Shown here piece after piece: positions 17,178 to 25,275 of a stretch of DNA of 26,331 bases. A program made the position numbers and the translations under genes. A model generated the notes under the pieces. It did no database searches. It saw only the letters and a program-made list of their open reading frames with translations, and was not told the origin of the DNA. Each line of letters opens with the position of its first letter. Positions within the stretch are counted from its first letter, which is position 1. Location: positions 1 to 26,331 of the forward strand of contig JAYTQG010000068.1 of NCBI GenBank assembly GCA_043746815.1. The letters run 5' to 3'. Origin of the DNA: JAYTQG01 sp043746815 (lineage in GTDB: Bacteria; Actinomycetota; Thermoleophilia; Miltoncostaeales; Miltoncostaeaceae).

Positions 17178-17551
17178 TGGCGCGCATCGCTGGCGTCAAC
17201 GTTCCGCGCGAGAAGCGCGTTGAGATTGGCCTCACCTACATCTTCGGCATTGGTCGGTCGACCGCACTCAAGATTCTTGAGCGCGTTGGCGTGGATCGGA
17301 ACACTTACATCCGTGATCTCACAGAGACCGAAGTCGGTGCGCTCCGCGACATCATCGAGAAAGAGCTGATGGTCGAGGGTGACCTCCGCCGTGAGCACGC
17401 GCAGAACATCAAGCGTCTCACCGAGATTCAGTGCTACCGCGGGCTCCGCCACCGTCGCCACCTTCCGGTGGATGGTCAGCGGACGAAGACCAACGCGCGC
17501 ACTCGCAAGGGTCCCAAGAAGACCGTCGGCAAGCAGCGGAAGAAGAAGTAA
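17177..17551 (+). CDS. rpsM: 30S ribosomal protein S13
   Basis: S13 is a 30S head protein contacting P-site tRNA and the 50S subunit. The 124-residue product reads MARIAGVNVPREKRVEIGLT, with FGIGRSTALKIL (helix-two-turn-helix) and the RGLRHRRHLPVDGQRTKTNA tail, ending in a lysine-rich stretch. ATG 17177 overlaps the rpmJ stop by one base; frames starting upstream at 17093 lie within rpmJ. rpsK follows after 7 nt. Confidence 0.98.
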   Translation: MARIAGVNVPREKRVEIGLTYIFGIGRSTALKILERVGVDRNTYIRDLTETEVGALRDIIEKELMVEGDLRREHAQNIKRLTEIQCYRGLRHRRHLPVDGQRTKTNARTRKGPKKTVGKQRKKK

Positions 17552-17558
17552 GGAGCCC

Positions 17559-17957
17559 ATGGCACGTCAGAAGGGCACACGCGGCCGGGTACGTCGGCGA
17601 ACGCGCAAGAACATCGCTGTGGGTCACGCCCACATCAAGACCTCGTTCAACAACACGATCGTCACCCTCACCGACCGTCTGGGTAACGTCATCGCGTGGG
17701 AGACCGCCGGTTCGGCGGGCTTCAAGGGTTCGCGGAAAAGTACTCCCTTCGCCGCCCAGGTGACCGCCGATGCGGCCGCCAAGAAGGGGATGGAGCACGG
17801 CCTCCAAAAGGTCGACGTGTACGTGAAGGGCCCCGGGTCCGGCCGCGAGACCGCGATTCGTTCTCTTCAAGCCGCAGGCCTCGAAGTCACCTCCGTGACC
17901 GATGTTTCTCCGGTTCCACACAATGGTTGCCGCCCTCGCAAGCGGCGCCGCGTCTAA
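17559..17957 (+). CDS. rpsK: 30S ribosomal protein S11
   Basis: S11 forms the 30S platform near the E site. The 132-residue protein has the conserved GHAHIKTSFNNTIVTLTD and AGSAGFKGSRKSTPFAAQ segments and ends PHNGCRPRKRRRV. AGGAG at 17551-17555 lies 3 nt before ATG 17559, slightly close. A longer frame from 17379 runs through rpsM and is not real. Confidence 0.98.
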   Translation: MARQKGTRGRVRRRTRKNIAVGHAHIKTSFNNTIVTLTDRLGNVIAWETAGSAGFKGSRKSTPFAAQVTADAAAKKGMEHGLQKVDVYVKGPGSGRETAIRSLQAAGLEVTSVTDVSPVPHNGCRPRKRRRV

Positions 17958-17972
17958 CGAGGGACGAGTTCG

Positions 17973-18593
17973 ATGGCAAGAGATCGCGGACCACAGTGCC
18001 GGCTTTGCCGCCGGGAGGGCGAGAAGCTCTTCCTCAAAGGTGAGCGCTGCCTGACCGACAAATGCGGAATCGAGCGCCGCAGCTACCCACCCGGGCAGAA
18101 CGGTCGTGGGCGGATTCGTCAGACCGAGTACCTGACCCAGCTGCGTGAGAAGCAGAAGGCGCGCCGGTTCTACGGAGTGCTTGAGAGTCAGTTCCGTCGT
18201 TACTACGAGAAGGCGAGCCGCCAGCCGGGCATCACGGGCGAGAACCTTCTCCGCTTGCTCGAATGCCGACTCGACAACGTCGTCACGCGCCTCGGTTTTG
18301 CGGCGTCCCGTCGTCAGGCGCGCCAGCTCGTCGGGCACGGTCACTTCATGGTCAACGGCAGGCGCGTAACGATCGCTAGCTACCAGGTCCGCCCAAACGA
18401 CATCATCAGCGTGAAGAGTCAGTCCAAGGCGGAGCCGACCGTTCGAACGGCGACGGACATGGTCGCCTCGGTGGCACCCTGGCTGCAGGCTGACTACGAC
18501 GCCTTGAATGGCAAGATCCTCAAGCTTCCCGAGCGTTCCGAGATCGACACACCGGTCCGGGAGCAGCTCATCGTCGAGTTGTACTCGAAGTAA
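17973..18593 (+). CDS. rpsD: 30S ribosomal protein S4, zinc-binding form
   Basis: S4 nucleates 30S assembly and in many bacteria represses the alpha operon. The 206-residue product begins MARDRGPQCRLCRREGEKL. Four cysteines (CRLC, then ERCLTDKC) form the zinc-binding N-terminal version of S4. The S4 RNA-binding domain follows (RLDNVVTRLGFAASRRQARQ, HGHFMVNGRRV). A 117-nt spacer with two hairpins separates it from rpoA, where S4-dependent control could act; that is inference. Confidence 0.98.
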   Translation: MARDRGPQCRLCRREGEKLFLKGERCLTDKCGIERRSYPPGQNGRGRIRQTEYLTQLREKQKARRFYGVLESQFRRYYEKASRQPGITGENLLRLLECRLDNVVTRLGFAASRRQARQLVGHGHFMVNGRRVTIASYQVRPNDIISVKSQSKAEPTVRTATDMVASVAPWLQADYDALNGKILKLPERSEIDTPVREQLIVELYSK

Positions 18594-18710
18594 CCCGCCC
18601 ACCCACGCGATGGTGCTGTGCCCGTAACGCGCGGGCAGGCGCCGATGCCGGGTATGTGGGGTCCGCGTTTACGATGGCGGCCAGAGGCCGCCCAGAAAGG
18701 ACCCGAGCCA
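18594..18710 (+). promoter_or_regulatory. Structured rpsD-rpoA spacer with two hairpins
   Basis: This is one of the two largest same-strand gaps after rpsJ. It contains a hairpin TGCCCG/CGGGCA (18619-18624 and 18632-18637) and a perfect 7-bp stem GGCGGCC/GGCCGCC with an AGA loop (18676-18692), directly before the rpoA ribosome binding site AAAGGA (about 18696-18701). TACGAT at 18670-18675 could be a -10 but lacks a convincing -35. A role in tuning rpoA expression is inferred. Confidence 0.4.
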
Positions 18711-19646
18711 ATGCTCGATATCCGCACTCCTGAAATGACGTACGAGGCGATTGCGCCGAACCACGGCACATTCGTTGTTGAGCCGCTCGACCGTGGCTTT
18801 GGTCACACGTTCGGAAACTCGCTGCGTCGGGTTCTGCTCTCGTCGATTGAGGGGATCGCCGTCACCGCTGTGCGGTTCGATGGCGTTCACCACGAGTTCT
18901 CGAGCATTCCCGGTGTGAAAGAGGATGTCACGGACATCATTCTCAACCTCCGGGAAGTTGTCTTCCGCCTTGAGGGAGAGGCCGACGAGATCGAAGTTGA
19001 ACTCCTCGTCAACGGTCCGAAAATCGTAACCGCCGGTGACATCGTCTGCTCTGCAGACCTGGAAATCGTCAACCCCGACCTTCCGATTGCTGAGCTGATG
19101 GAAGATGGTCGCCTCGACATCATCCTGACGGTGGCTCGGGGCCGCGGTTACCGCCTGGGCGAGGAACGTGACGACAGTAGCTCGACGATCGGCGTCATTC
19201 CGGTCGACTCGAACTTCTCCCCGATTCGACGGGTCCGGTACGAGATCGGATCCGCACGCGTCGGTCAGCGCACCGACTTCGACAAGCTGACCCTTGAGGT
19301 CGAGACGAACGGGGCGATTACGCCCGAGCAGGCCGTTTCGGACGCCGCGAAGGTGCTCTCCGAGCGCCTCGCCCTCTTCCTGGATCCGGCCGATGCGCGT
19401 GCACTCGGCGAGGCAGTCGCGGTCGTCGAGGAGCAGCCCGGCGGCCAGATGCACGACATTTTGATCGAGGAGCTCGAGCTTGGGGTACGCTCCTACAACT
19501 GTCTGAAGCGCGTGGGCGTTGAGACCATCGGGGACCTCATCTCCAAGACCGACGCAGAGCTCTCGGCGATTCCCAACTTTGGGCGCAAGAGCATCGAAGA
19601 GGTCAAGGAAAACCTTGCCCGCCATGGGCTTGCGCTTCGCGGCTAG
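18711..19646 (+). CDS. rpoA: RNA polymerase subunit alpha
   Basis: Alpha dimerises to start RNA polymerase assembly, and its C-terminal domain binds UP elements and activators. The 311-residue protein has the N-terminal domain (GTFVVEPLDRGFGHTFGNSL, RRVLLSSIEGIAVTAVR), a linker, and the C-terminal domain (EELELGVRSYNCLKRVGVET; IPNFGRKSIEEVKENL). ATG 18711 is chosen because AAAGGA lies about 9 nt upstream and the protein then begins MLDIRTPEMTYEAIA. GTG 18618 would add 31 poorly conserved residues across the structured spacer. rplQ follows after 37 nt. Confidence 0.98.
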   Translation: MLDIRTPEMTYEAIAPNHGTFVVEPLDRGFGHTFGNSLRRVLLSSIEGIAVTAVRFDGVHHEFSSIPGVKEDVTDIILNLREVVFRLEGEADEIEVELLVNGPKIVTAGDIVCSADLEIVNPDLPIAELMEDGRLDIILTVARGRGYRLGEERDDSSSTIGVIPVDSNFSPIRRVRYEIGSARVGQRTDFDKLTLEVETNGAITPEQAVSDAAKVLSERLALFLDPADARALGEAVAVVEEQPGGQMHDILIEELELGVRSYNCLKRVGVETIGDLISKTDAELSAIPNFGRKSIEEVKENLARHGLALRG

Positions 19647-19683
19647 CCGCACCCACCGAACACCACCGCAGTAAGGAGTCGTC

Positions 19684-20058
19684 GTGCGTCATCGCCGTAA
19701 GGGACCAAAGCTCAACCGAACGAGTGCCCACCGCACTGCGATGGGTGCCAACCTGGCGACTGCGCTGCTGACGCACGGCCGCATTCAGACGACGGCGGCG
19801 AAGGCTCGCCTTGCCCGGGGTATCGCTGAGAAGGCCATCACGCTGGGTAAGCAGAACACGCTTCACGCCCGCCGCCAGGCGATTTCGCTCCTTCGCAACA
19901 AGCCCATCAGCTATCGCCTCTTTGACGAGATTGCGCCGGTCTTCAAGGACGTTCAGGGTGGCTACACCCGGGTCCTCAAGCTGGGCGCGCGTCAGGGTGA
20001 CGCTGCTGAAATGGTGCTGCTTGAGCTTTCGCGCGAGGTTCCGCCCGCCGCCGAGTAG
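19684..20058 (+). CDS. rplQ: 50S ribosomal protein L17
   Basis: L17 lies at the bottom of the 50S subunit near the tunnel exit. The 124-residue protein starts RHRRKGPKLNRTSAHRTAM and has LLTHGRIQTTAAKARLARGI and GGYTRVLKLGARQGDAAEM, all typical. GTG 19684 is supported by TAAGGAG at 19672-19678, 5 nt upstream. truA follows directly after the stop. Confidence 0.98.
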   Translation: MRHRRKGPKLNRTSAHRTAMGANLATALLTHGRIQTTAAKARLARGIAEKAITLGKQNTLHARRQAISLLRNKPISYRLFDEIAPVFKDVQGGYTRVLKLGARQGDAAEMVLLELSREVPPAAE

Positions 20059-20796
20059 GTGGCGGTGCGGGTCCTCCGCATCGACCTGGAGTACGACGGG
20101 ACTGCGTTCTTCGGTTGGACGACGCAGCCCGGCCTGCGCACGCTTCAGCAGGAACTCACTGTCGGCCTTGAGACCGTCCTGCGAGGGCCGGTAACGCTGG
20201 CCGTCGCCGGGAGGACGGACCGGGGCGTCCATGCGTCGGGGCAAGTGGTGTCCGCAGAGATCACTTCTGACATCGTCGCTGGTCGGATTGAACGGGGGCT
20301 CAACGCCCTCCTACCGGAGGACATGAAGGCTCGGGCTGTGGTTGACGCCAGCCCGACGTTCAATGCACGGCACGACGCGCGGTCGCGCCGCTACGCGTAC
20401 CGCATCCTCATCGGGGCGCCATCACCACTGCGACGCACGCAGACCTACTACTACGCCTATCCGCTGGATTTCGACGCAATGCGTGCCGCGGCTGCGCTCG
20501 TTGTCGGAGAACATGACTTCCGGGCGTTCACACCAACCGACACCGAACACGTCCGGTTCGAACGAACCGTCAGCGAGTGCCGGTGGGATGAAGTGGGCGA
20601 CGAACTCGTGCTGACGATCGAAGCGGACGCGTTCCTGCGTCACATGGTTCGTTCGCTTGCGGGCAGCATGCTGATGGTTGGCCGAGGGAGTCGCGACGTT
20701 GACTGGTTCGCTGATCTCCTGACCGGCCAGCCGCGCTCGGCCGGCGGAAGGAACCTCCCCCCGCGCGGCCTCACGTTGGTGAGCGTTCGTTACTGA
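20059..20796 (+). CDS. truA: tRNA pseudouridine(38-40) synthase TruA
   Basis: TruA converts uridines 38-40 of the tRNA anticodon arm to pseudouridine. The 245-residue product has the catalytic aspartate at residue 54 within GRTDRGVHA, the N-terminal YDGTAFFGW, and the C-terminal FLRHMVRSLAGSMLMVG motif. GTG 20059 abuts the rplQ stop; GTG 20065 is an alternative. rplQ-truA linkage is common. The last 7 nt overlap the convergent minus-strand SDR gene. rplM and rpsI, which often follow truA, are not in the window. Confidence 0.96.
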   Translation: MAVRVLRIDLEYDGTAFFGWTTQPGLRTLQQELTVGLETVLRGPVTLAVAGRTDRGVHASGQVVSAEITSDIVAGRIERGLNALLPEDMKARAVVDASPTFNARHDARSRRYAYRILIGAPSPLRRTQTYYYAYPLDFDAMRAAAALVVGEHDFRAFTPTDTEHVRFERTVSECRWDEVGDELVLTIEADAFLRHMVRSLAGSMLMVGRGSRDVDWFADLLTGQPRSAGGRNLPPRGLTLVSVRY

Positions 20797-21662
20797 ACAG
20801 CTGGCAAGATCCGCTCGCCAAGGCCGTCGGGCATGATCATCGCGTGCAGGTCGTACAGCTCGTCCGGGTACGGCGACTGACCGATCGAACTGGACATACC
20901 GCCATCGACGTTCAGGATCTGGCCGGTGATGTAGCTGCCTGCCCCGGAAGCCAGTAGAAGGAGTGCGCCGGTGAGTTCTTCCGGGTCGCCGACACGCGAC
21001 ATGGGCGACTGGTCCTTCAAGCGCGTCATCCATGCGGGCACCGCCAGCACCTGGTCGGTCATTTCACTGGGGAACCAGCCGGGGGCGATGGCGTTCACGC
21101 GGACGCCGCGGTCGGCCCAGCGAAAGGCGAGGTGTTGGGTCAGGTTGGAGATGCCCGCCTTCGATGCGGCATATCCCGCGGGCGTGTTGAAGTGCCCGCC
21201 CTGCCCAGCGATTGATGCGATGGTGATGATCGAGCCGTCACCGCGCGCGAGCATGTGGCGCCCCGCAGCGCTGCAGGTGTTGAATGTTCCGACGAGGTTG
21301 ATCTGGACGGATTGCGCGAAGAGGGCGGAGGGCATCTTCTCTGGCTGCGCGCCACCCTCGGGAACCGCCCCAGCATTCGCGACCATGACGTCGACCTGGC
21401 CGAACGCTTCGATGGCCTTGGCGACGAGGTTGTGACATGCATCCTCATCGGTCACGTCACACCCGACGGCAATGGCATTGCCACCCGCAGCAGTGATCGC
21501 TTTCGCCACCTCGGCGAGACGATCCTCGCGACGTGCGCTTACCACTACGTTCGCGCCAGCTTCAGCCAGCGCCTTGGCAAAGGTGACGCCGAGGCCGGAC
21601 GAGGCCCCGGTGACGACCGCGGTCTTTCCCGCGAGCGAAAAACGGTCGGCGTGTGTGGCCAT
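20790..21662 (-). CDS. Short-chain dehydrogenase/reductase (SDR)
   Basis: This is a classical NAD(P)-dependent SDR oxidoreductase of unknown substrate. Numbered from ATG 21662, it shows the nucleotide-binding TGASSGLG (18-25), NAG (96-98), the catalytic Asn122, Ser150, Tyr164 and Lys168 (YAASK), and the substrate-side APGW segment. A C-terminal extension of about 30 residues follows GGMSSS. AGGAG lies about 6 nt upstream of this ATG; a longer frame to 21734 adds non-homologous residues. It is convergent with truA, overlapping it by 7 nt, and divergent from surE. It may be an accessory insertion between conserved blocks. Confidence 0.9.
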   Translation of the reverse strand: MATHADRFSLAGKTAVVTGASSGLGVTFAKALAEAGANVVVSARREDRLAEVAKAITAAGGNAIAVGCDVTDEDACHNLVAKAIEAFGQVDVMVANAGAVPEGGAQPEKMPSALFAQSVQINLVGTFNTCSAAGRHMLARGDGSIITIASIAGQGGHFNTPAGYAASKAGISNLTQHLAFRWADRGVRVNAIAPGWFPSEMTDQVLAVPAWMTRLKDQSPMSRVGDPEELTGALLLLASGAGSYITGQILNVDGGMSSSIGQSPYPDELYDLHAMIMPDGLGERILPAVQ

Positions 21663-21733
21663 GGTGTCTCCTAGATGTCGATCGGACGAGGTCTCGCAGA
21701 TGCTACCGGCGGGGTCGCTACCCTTAGCGGCCA

Positions 21734-22555
21734 ATGCGCATTCTCATTACGAACGATGACGGAGTCGCCTCAGGCGGACTTCATGCCCTCAAGGCAGCTC
21801 TGGATCCACTTGGTGCCGTCACGGTCATCGCTCCAGACCGAAACCGGTCCGCGATCGGTCGGGGTATCACGATCGGTCGCGGAATTAGTGTCGAGGAGGT
21901 TGAACTTCCCGACGGTTCCATCGCCTATGCAACAGATGGCACGCCGGTGGACTGTGTCCGTCTCTCAGCCCTCGGCCTGATCGGCGAGCCGCCCGATCTG
22001 ATCGTCAGCGGCATCAACCTCGGCGCCAATCTGGGAGATGATGTCACCTATTCGGGGACGGTCGGTGCTGCCCTTGAGGGCGTGATGCTCGGGCTGCCCG
22101 CCATTGCGGTCTCGCAGGAATACCCTGGCCGACCGCACGAGCCGTCGGATGCCTCCGCCTACGACTTTCGCGCAGTCGCAGCGTTCGTGGCCGGGCTCGT
22201 GCCGAGCGTGATCGCTGAAACGTTTCCGCGTCGCTCACTGGTCAACGTGAATGCACCGAATCGTCCTCCCGAAGGCATTCTTGGTACCAAGGTCACCACA
22301 CTCGGAAGGAGGATCTACAACGACCGTCTTGTTTTCGAGGGACAGGAAGGCGCCATGCGCCGCTACCGCATCTATGGCGAAGTGCACGGATTCCAGGCCC
22401 AGCCCGGGAGCGATCTCGTCGCCGTCGACGCGGGCTACATCTCGGTCACTCCACTGCATTTCGAGCTCACGGACGTTGAGGGGATGTCGTCGATCGAGCG
22501 CTGGAATCTGGATGGACTCCACCTCGCTGACCCCGCTCCTTCGGTGCTGCCATGA
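21734..22555 (+). CDS. surE: 5'-nucleotidase SurE
   Basis: SurE is a metal-dependent phosphatase for nucleoside 5'- and 3'-monophosphates, linked to stationary-phase survival. The 273-residue protein has the metal-binding Asp8-Asp9 (ITNDDG), Ser39 (DRNRSA) and Asn95 (SGINLGANLG), plus GTVGAALEG, as in the family. The usual length is about 250-270. ATG 21734 has no good Shine-Dalgarno; TACCCT at 21719-21724 is a -10-like element so close that the transcript could be leaderless, which is speculation. It is divergent from the SDR and overlaps the next gene by 4 nt (ATGA). Confidence 0.95.
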   Translation: MRILITNDDGVASGGLHALKAALDPLGAVTVIAPDRNRSAIGRGITIGRGISVEEVELPDGSIAYATDGTPVDCVRLSALGLIGEPPDLIVSGINLGANLGDDVTYSGTVGAALEGVMLGLPAIAVSQEYPGRPHEPSDASAYDFRAVAAFVAGLVPSVIAETFPRRSLVNVNAPNRPPEGILGTKVTTLGRRIYNDRLVFEGQEGAMRRYRIYGEVHGFQAQPGSDLVAVDAGYISVTPLHFELTDVEGMSSIERWNLDGLHLADPAPSVLP

Positions 22556-23199
22556 CCGGCTATAACCCGGTGCTGCTCGATCTTGACGGCACGGTCATTG
22601 ACACGGTCGCCTTGATTCGCGAGTCGCACCGCTACGCCGTACAGAGGGTTCTTGGCCAGGACCTTTCGGACGAGGCCCTTGTGGCGCAGGTGGGGCGGCC
22701 GCTGATGGAGCAGATGCGGGTGTTCTCGCCCGATCATGCCGAGGAGCTGTTCCATGTCTATCGAACCTGGAATCACGCGAACACGGCGCGCCTCATCCGG
22801 GAGTACGACGGAATGACCGAGGTGCTCGATGCCCTCGCCGATGACGGACGAACGCTTGGAATCATCACCTCGAAGAGTCGGGACGCGGTTGATCTTGCGT
22901 TCCAGGCCTTCCCCGGCCTGGAAGAACGCTTCGAGGTGATCATGTGTTCCGATGACACTAAACAGCACAAGCCCTCACCGGAGCCGATCCTCGCGGCGCT
23001 CGCCCGTCTCGGGATCACCGGAGCTGAACACGCCTGCTACGTCGGCGACGCGCCTTTCGACCTCCAGTCAGCCCGCGCCGCCGGGGTCGCATCGATCGCC
23101 GTCAACTGGGGGTTCTTCGACGACGACGCGCTCCTTGCTGAACGTCCGGACGCCATCTGCGAGACACCAGCCCAGCTCCTCGAGGTGCTCCGGGGGTGA
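22552..23199 (+). CDS. HAD-family hydrolase, phosphoglycolate phosphatase/PpaX-like
   Basis: This 215-residue protein belongs to the haloacid dehalogenase phosphatases with a helical cap, near Gph (phosphoglycolate phosphatase) and PpaX (pyrophosphatase). It shows motif I DLDGT (10-14, nucleophile Asp10, acid/base Asp12), motif II TSK (106-108), motif III Lys140 within HKPSPEP, and motif IV GDAPFD (Asp166, Asp170). The cap lies between residues 20 and 85. The start overlaps the surE stop, and its own stop overlaps the ligA GTG by 4 nt, implying one operon. The substrate cannot be fixed from sequence. Confidence 0.9.
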   Translation: MTGYNPVLLDLDGTVIDTVALIRESHRYAVQRVLGQDLSDEALVAQVGRPLMEQMRVFSPDHAEELFHVYRTWNHANTARLIREYDGMTEVLDALADDGRTLGIITSKSRDAVDLAFQAFPGLEERFEVIMCSDDTKQHKPSPEPILAALARLGITGAEHACYVGDAPFDLQSARAAGVASIAVNWGFFDDDALLAERPDAICETPAQLLEVLRG

Positions 23200-25223
23200 C
23201 GGACCCAGGCCAGCGGATCGCCGAACTCGTTGAGGCCTTGACGGGAGCGAGCCGGGCGTATTACCTCCTCGACCAGCCAACGGTCGATGACCGGGTTTAC
23301 GACGAGTGGATGCGGGAGTTGGAAGCACTTGAGGCGGGGCACCCCGATCTGGTCGCGCCCGATTCGCCGACGTCGCGGGTAGGAGCAGCACCGGCGGGCC
23401 GCTTCCCGGAGGTCCGCCACCGCGAGACCATGTTGTCACTGGCGAATGCGCGGGGCGCGGAAGAACTTGGCGATTGGTACCGTCGCGCGAGCAACGCGAT
23501 CGCTGCTGCCGGACTTGGTGAGCGACCCATCAGATTTGTGGTTGAACCGAAGATCGACGGCCTCGCGATTTCTCTCACCTATGAGGATGGACGCTTCGTC
23601 CGCGGCGCGACTCGGGGAGATGGAGTCGTTGGGGAGGATGTCACCCAAAACATCCTCACGATCGCGTCCCTCCCTCGCGAGCTCCGGCCGGTGGACCACC
23701 ACCCGATCCCTGCTGTCGTCGAAGTGCGTGGGGAGATCTACCTGCCGCTCGGGGCCTTTGCGGAATTGAACGCCGGAAGGATTGCTGCCGGACTCCCCGC
23801 GTTCGCGAACCCACGCAATTCGGCAGCGGGTTCCCTGCGCCAGCTTGATCCCGCGGAGACGGCCAAGCGCCCACTCGCGATCTGGTGCTACGCGCTTGGA
23901 TATCGCGGAGAGTTTGAACCGGAGACCCAATGGGAGACACTCGAGTGGCTCCGGGCGAATGGGTTTCCCGTCAACCCTGACATCGAGCGGGTGGATTCCC
24001 TTGAGGAGGCCGCGGCAGCCTGTCTGCGTTGGGAGTCACGCCGAGCGGACCTGAACATGGACATTGACGGAGCGGTCGTCAAGCTCGACGACATGCGGAT
24101 CCAACAGGCGATTGGCGCGGTGGGGCGTACCCCCCGCTGGGCGGTTGCCTACAAGTTCGCTCCGACGACAGCAACGACCCGACTGCTCGACATTCGGGTC
24201 AACGTCGGGCGCACCGGCGCCCTCATCCCATTCGCGATCCTGGAACCTGTTCAGGTGGGCGGCGTCACCGTTCGCATGTCGACGCTGCACAATCAAGATG
24301 ACGTTGCCCGGAAGGGGCTCCTGATTGGCGACATGGTGATCGTCCAGCGTGCGGGCGACGTCATCCCGCAGGTGGTCGGTCCGCTTCCGCAAGAGCGAAC
24401 CGGTGCCGAGCGTCCGTTCGTCATGCCGACCGACTGTCCCGCGTGCCAGACCCCGTTGGTCCGTCCAAGCGACGAGGTGGTCTGGCGCTGCCCGAACCGA
24501 TCCTGCCCGGCGCAGATCGTCCAGAGCATCATCCATTTCGCGTCTCGTGGTGCCATGGATATCGAGGGGCTCGGTGAGAAGACGGTCGTCAAACTCTTCG
24601 AGGCCGGGCTGATCCGCTCGGTTGCCGACATCTACGCCCTCACACCGGAACAGCTCCTCGCGCTCGACGGGTTTAAGGACCTGTCGGTGCGGAACCTGCT
24701 CGCCGCGATTGGTGCCTCGCGGCGTTCCCCCTGGCGCCGAGTGATCGTCGGTCTGGGGATTCGCCACGTCGGCGGCGTCACCGCTGAGGCCGTTGCGTCC
24801 GTCGTTCCCTCCCTGGAGGAACTCCGGTCGGCCAGCGCTGAGGATCTTGCAGCTGCCGAGGGCGTCGGCCCGGTCGTTGCAGAAGCGATTCTGGAGTTCC
24901 TGTCATCTGAGGACAACCAGCGCCTCCTCACCCGCCTGGCGGAGCGCGGTCTGACCATGTCTGAAGAGCGCGCCGCGCCGCGAGCCGCCGGGCCCCTGAC
25001 TGGACGGTCGGTCGTCATCACCGGAACCCTCGCCACGATGAGTAGAGAAGAGGCGAAACGGGCCGTCGTTGATGCGGGTGGCCGGGCGACCGATTCGGTC
25101 AGCGCAAAGACATCGTTCCTCGTGGCTGGAACAGGTGGTGGCTCGAAGCTTGCGAAAGCGGAGAAGCTTGGCGTTCGGGTCATCGACGAGGACGAGTTTC
25201 GCCGAATGGTCGTCGGCGGATAG
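23196..25223 (+). CDS. ligA: NAD-dependent DNA ligase LigA
   Basis: LigA seals nicks in replication and repair, using NAD+ and releasing AMP and NMN. The 675-residue protein has the usual length and all parts: the N-terminal Ia domain that binds NAD, the adenylation motif KIDG (Lys119), an OB domain, a zinc finger (Cys414, Cys417, Cys432, Cys437), a helix-hairpin-helix domain (QLLALDGFKDLSVRNLL, GVGPVVAEAIL) and a BRCT domain (about residues 599-673, GRSVVITGTLATMSREEA). GTG 23196 overlaps the HAD gene stop as GTGA. No clear terminator follows before the toxin-antitoxin pair. Confidence 0.98.
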   Translation: MTDPGQRIAELVEALTGASRAYYLLDQPTVDDRVYDEWMRELEALEAGHPDLVAPDSPTSRVGAAPAGRFPEVRHRETMLSLANARGAEELGDWYRRASNAIAAAGLGERPIRFVVEPKIDGLAISLTYEDGRFVRGATRGDGVVGEDVTQNILTIASLPRELRPVDHHPIPAVVEVRGEIYLPLGAFAELNAGRIAAGLPAFANPRNSAAGSLRQLDPAETAKRPLAIWCYALGYRGEFEPETQWETLEWLRANGFPVNPDIERVDSLEEAAAACLRWESRRADLNMDIDGAVVKLDDMRIQQAIGAVGRTPRWAVAYKFAPTTATTRLLDIRVNVGRTGALIPFAILEPVQVGGVTVRMSTLHNQDDVARKGLLIGDMVIVQRAGDVIPQVVGPLPQERTGAERPFVMPTDCPACQTPLVRPSDEVVWRCPNRSCPAQIVQSIIHFASRGAMDIEGLGEKTVVKLFEAGLIRSVADIYALTPEQLLALDGFKDLSVRNLLAAIGASRRSPWRRVIVGLGIRHVGGVTAEAVASVVPSLEELRSASAEDLAAAEGVGPVVAEAILEFLSSEDNQRLLTRLAERGLTMSEERAAPRAAGPLTGRSVVITGTLATMSREEAKRAVVDAGGRATDSVSAKTSFLVAGTGGGSKLAKAEKLGVRVIDEDEFRRMVVGG

Positions 25224-25237
25224 ACCCGATGACGATG

Positions 25238-25275
25238 TATGGTGCAATGTATGCGTCGGAAGCAGCTGTACATTG
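25238..25275 (+). promoter_or_regulatory. Candidate vapB promoter/operator
   Basis: TATGGT at 25238-25243 fits a TAnnnT -10, and its expected start falls near the ATG at 25251, so the message could be leaderless. CAATGTA (25245-25251) and TACATTG (25269-25275) form a perfect inverted repeat with a 17-nt spacer across the start codon. Such sites suit autoregulation by a VapBC complex. No -35 is visible; both calls are inference. Confidence 0.3.

Noticed and set aside
17418..18602. 394-codon open frame on the minus strand across rpsK and rpsD
   Set aside because: It is antisense to strongly conserved ribosomal genes and has no recognisable domain; long antisense frames are expected in GC-rich DNA.
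18618..18710. GTG 18618 as the rpoA start
   Set aside because: It adds 31 non-homologous residues across a structured spacer; ATG 18711 has a good ribosome binding site and the family N-terminus.
18669..19652. 327-codon open frame on the minus strand across rpoA
   Set aside because: It is a shadow of rpoA with no recognisable family.
21719..21734. TACCCT as a leaderless surE promoter
   Set aside because: There is no -35 at normal spacing, and the hexamer is weak; it is mentioned only as speculation in the surE entry.
25235..25252. Direct repeat ATGTAT upstream of vapB
   Set aside because: Six bases repeated twice is too little to call a site; the longer inverted repeat is the better candidate.
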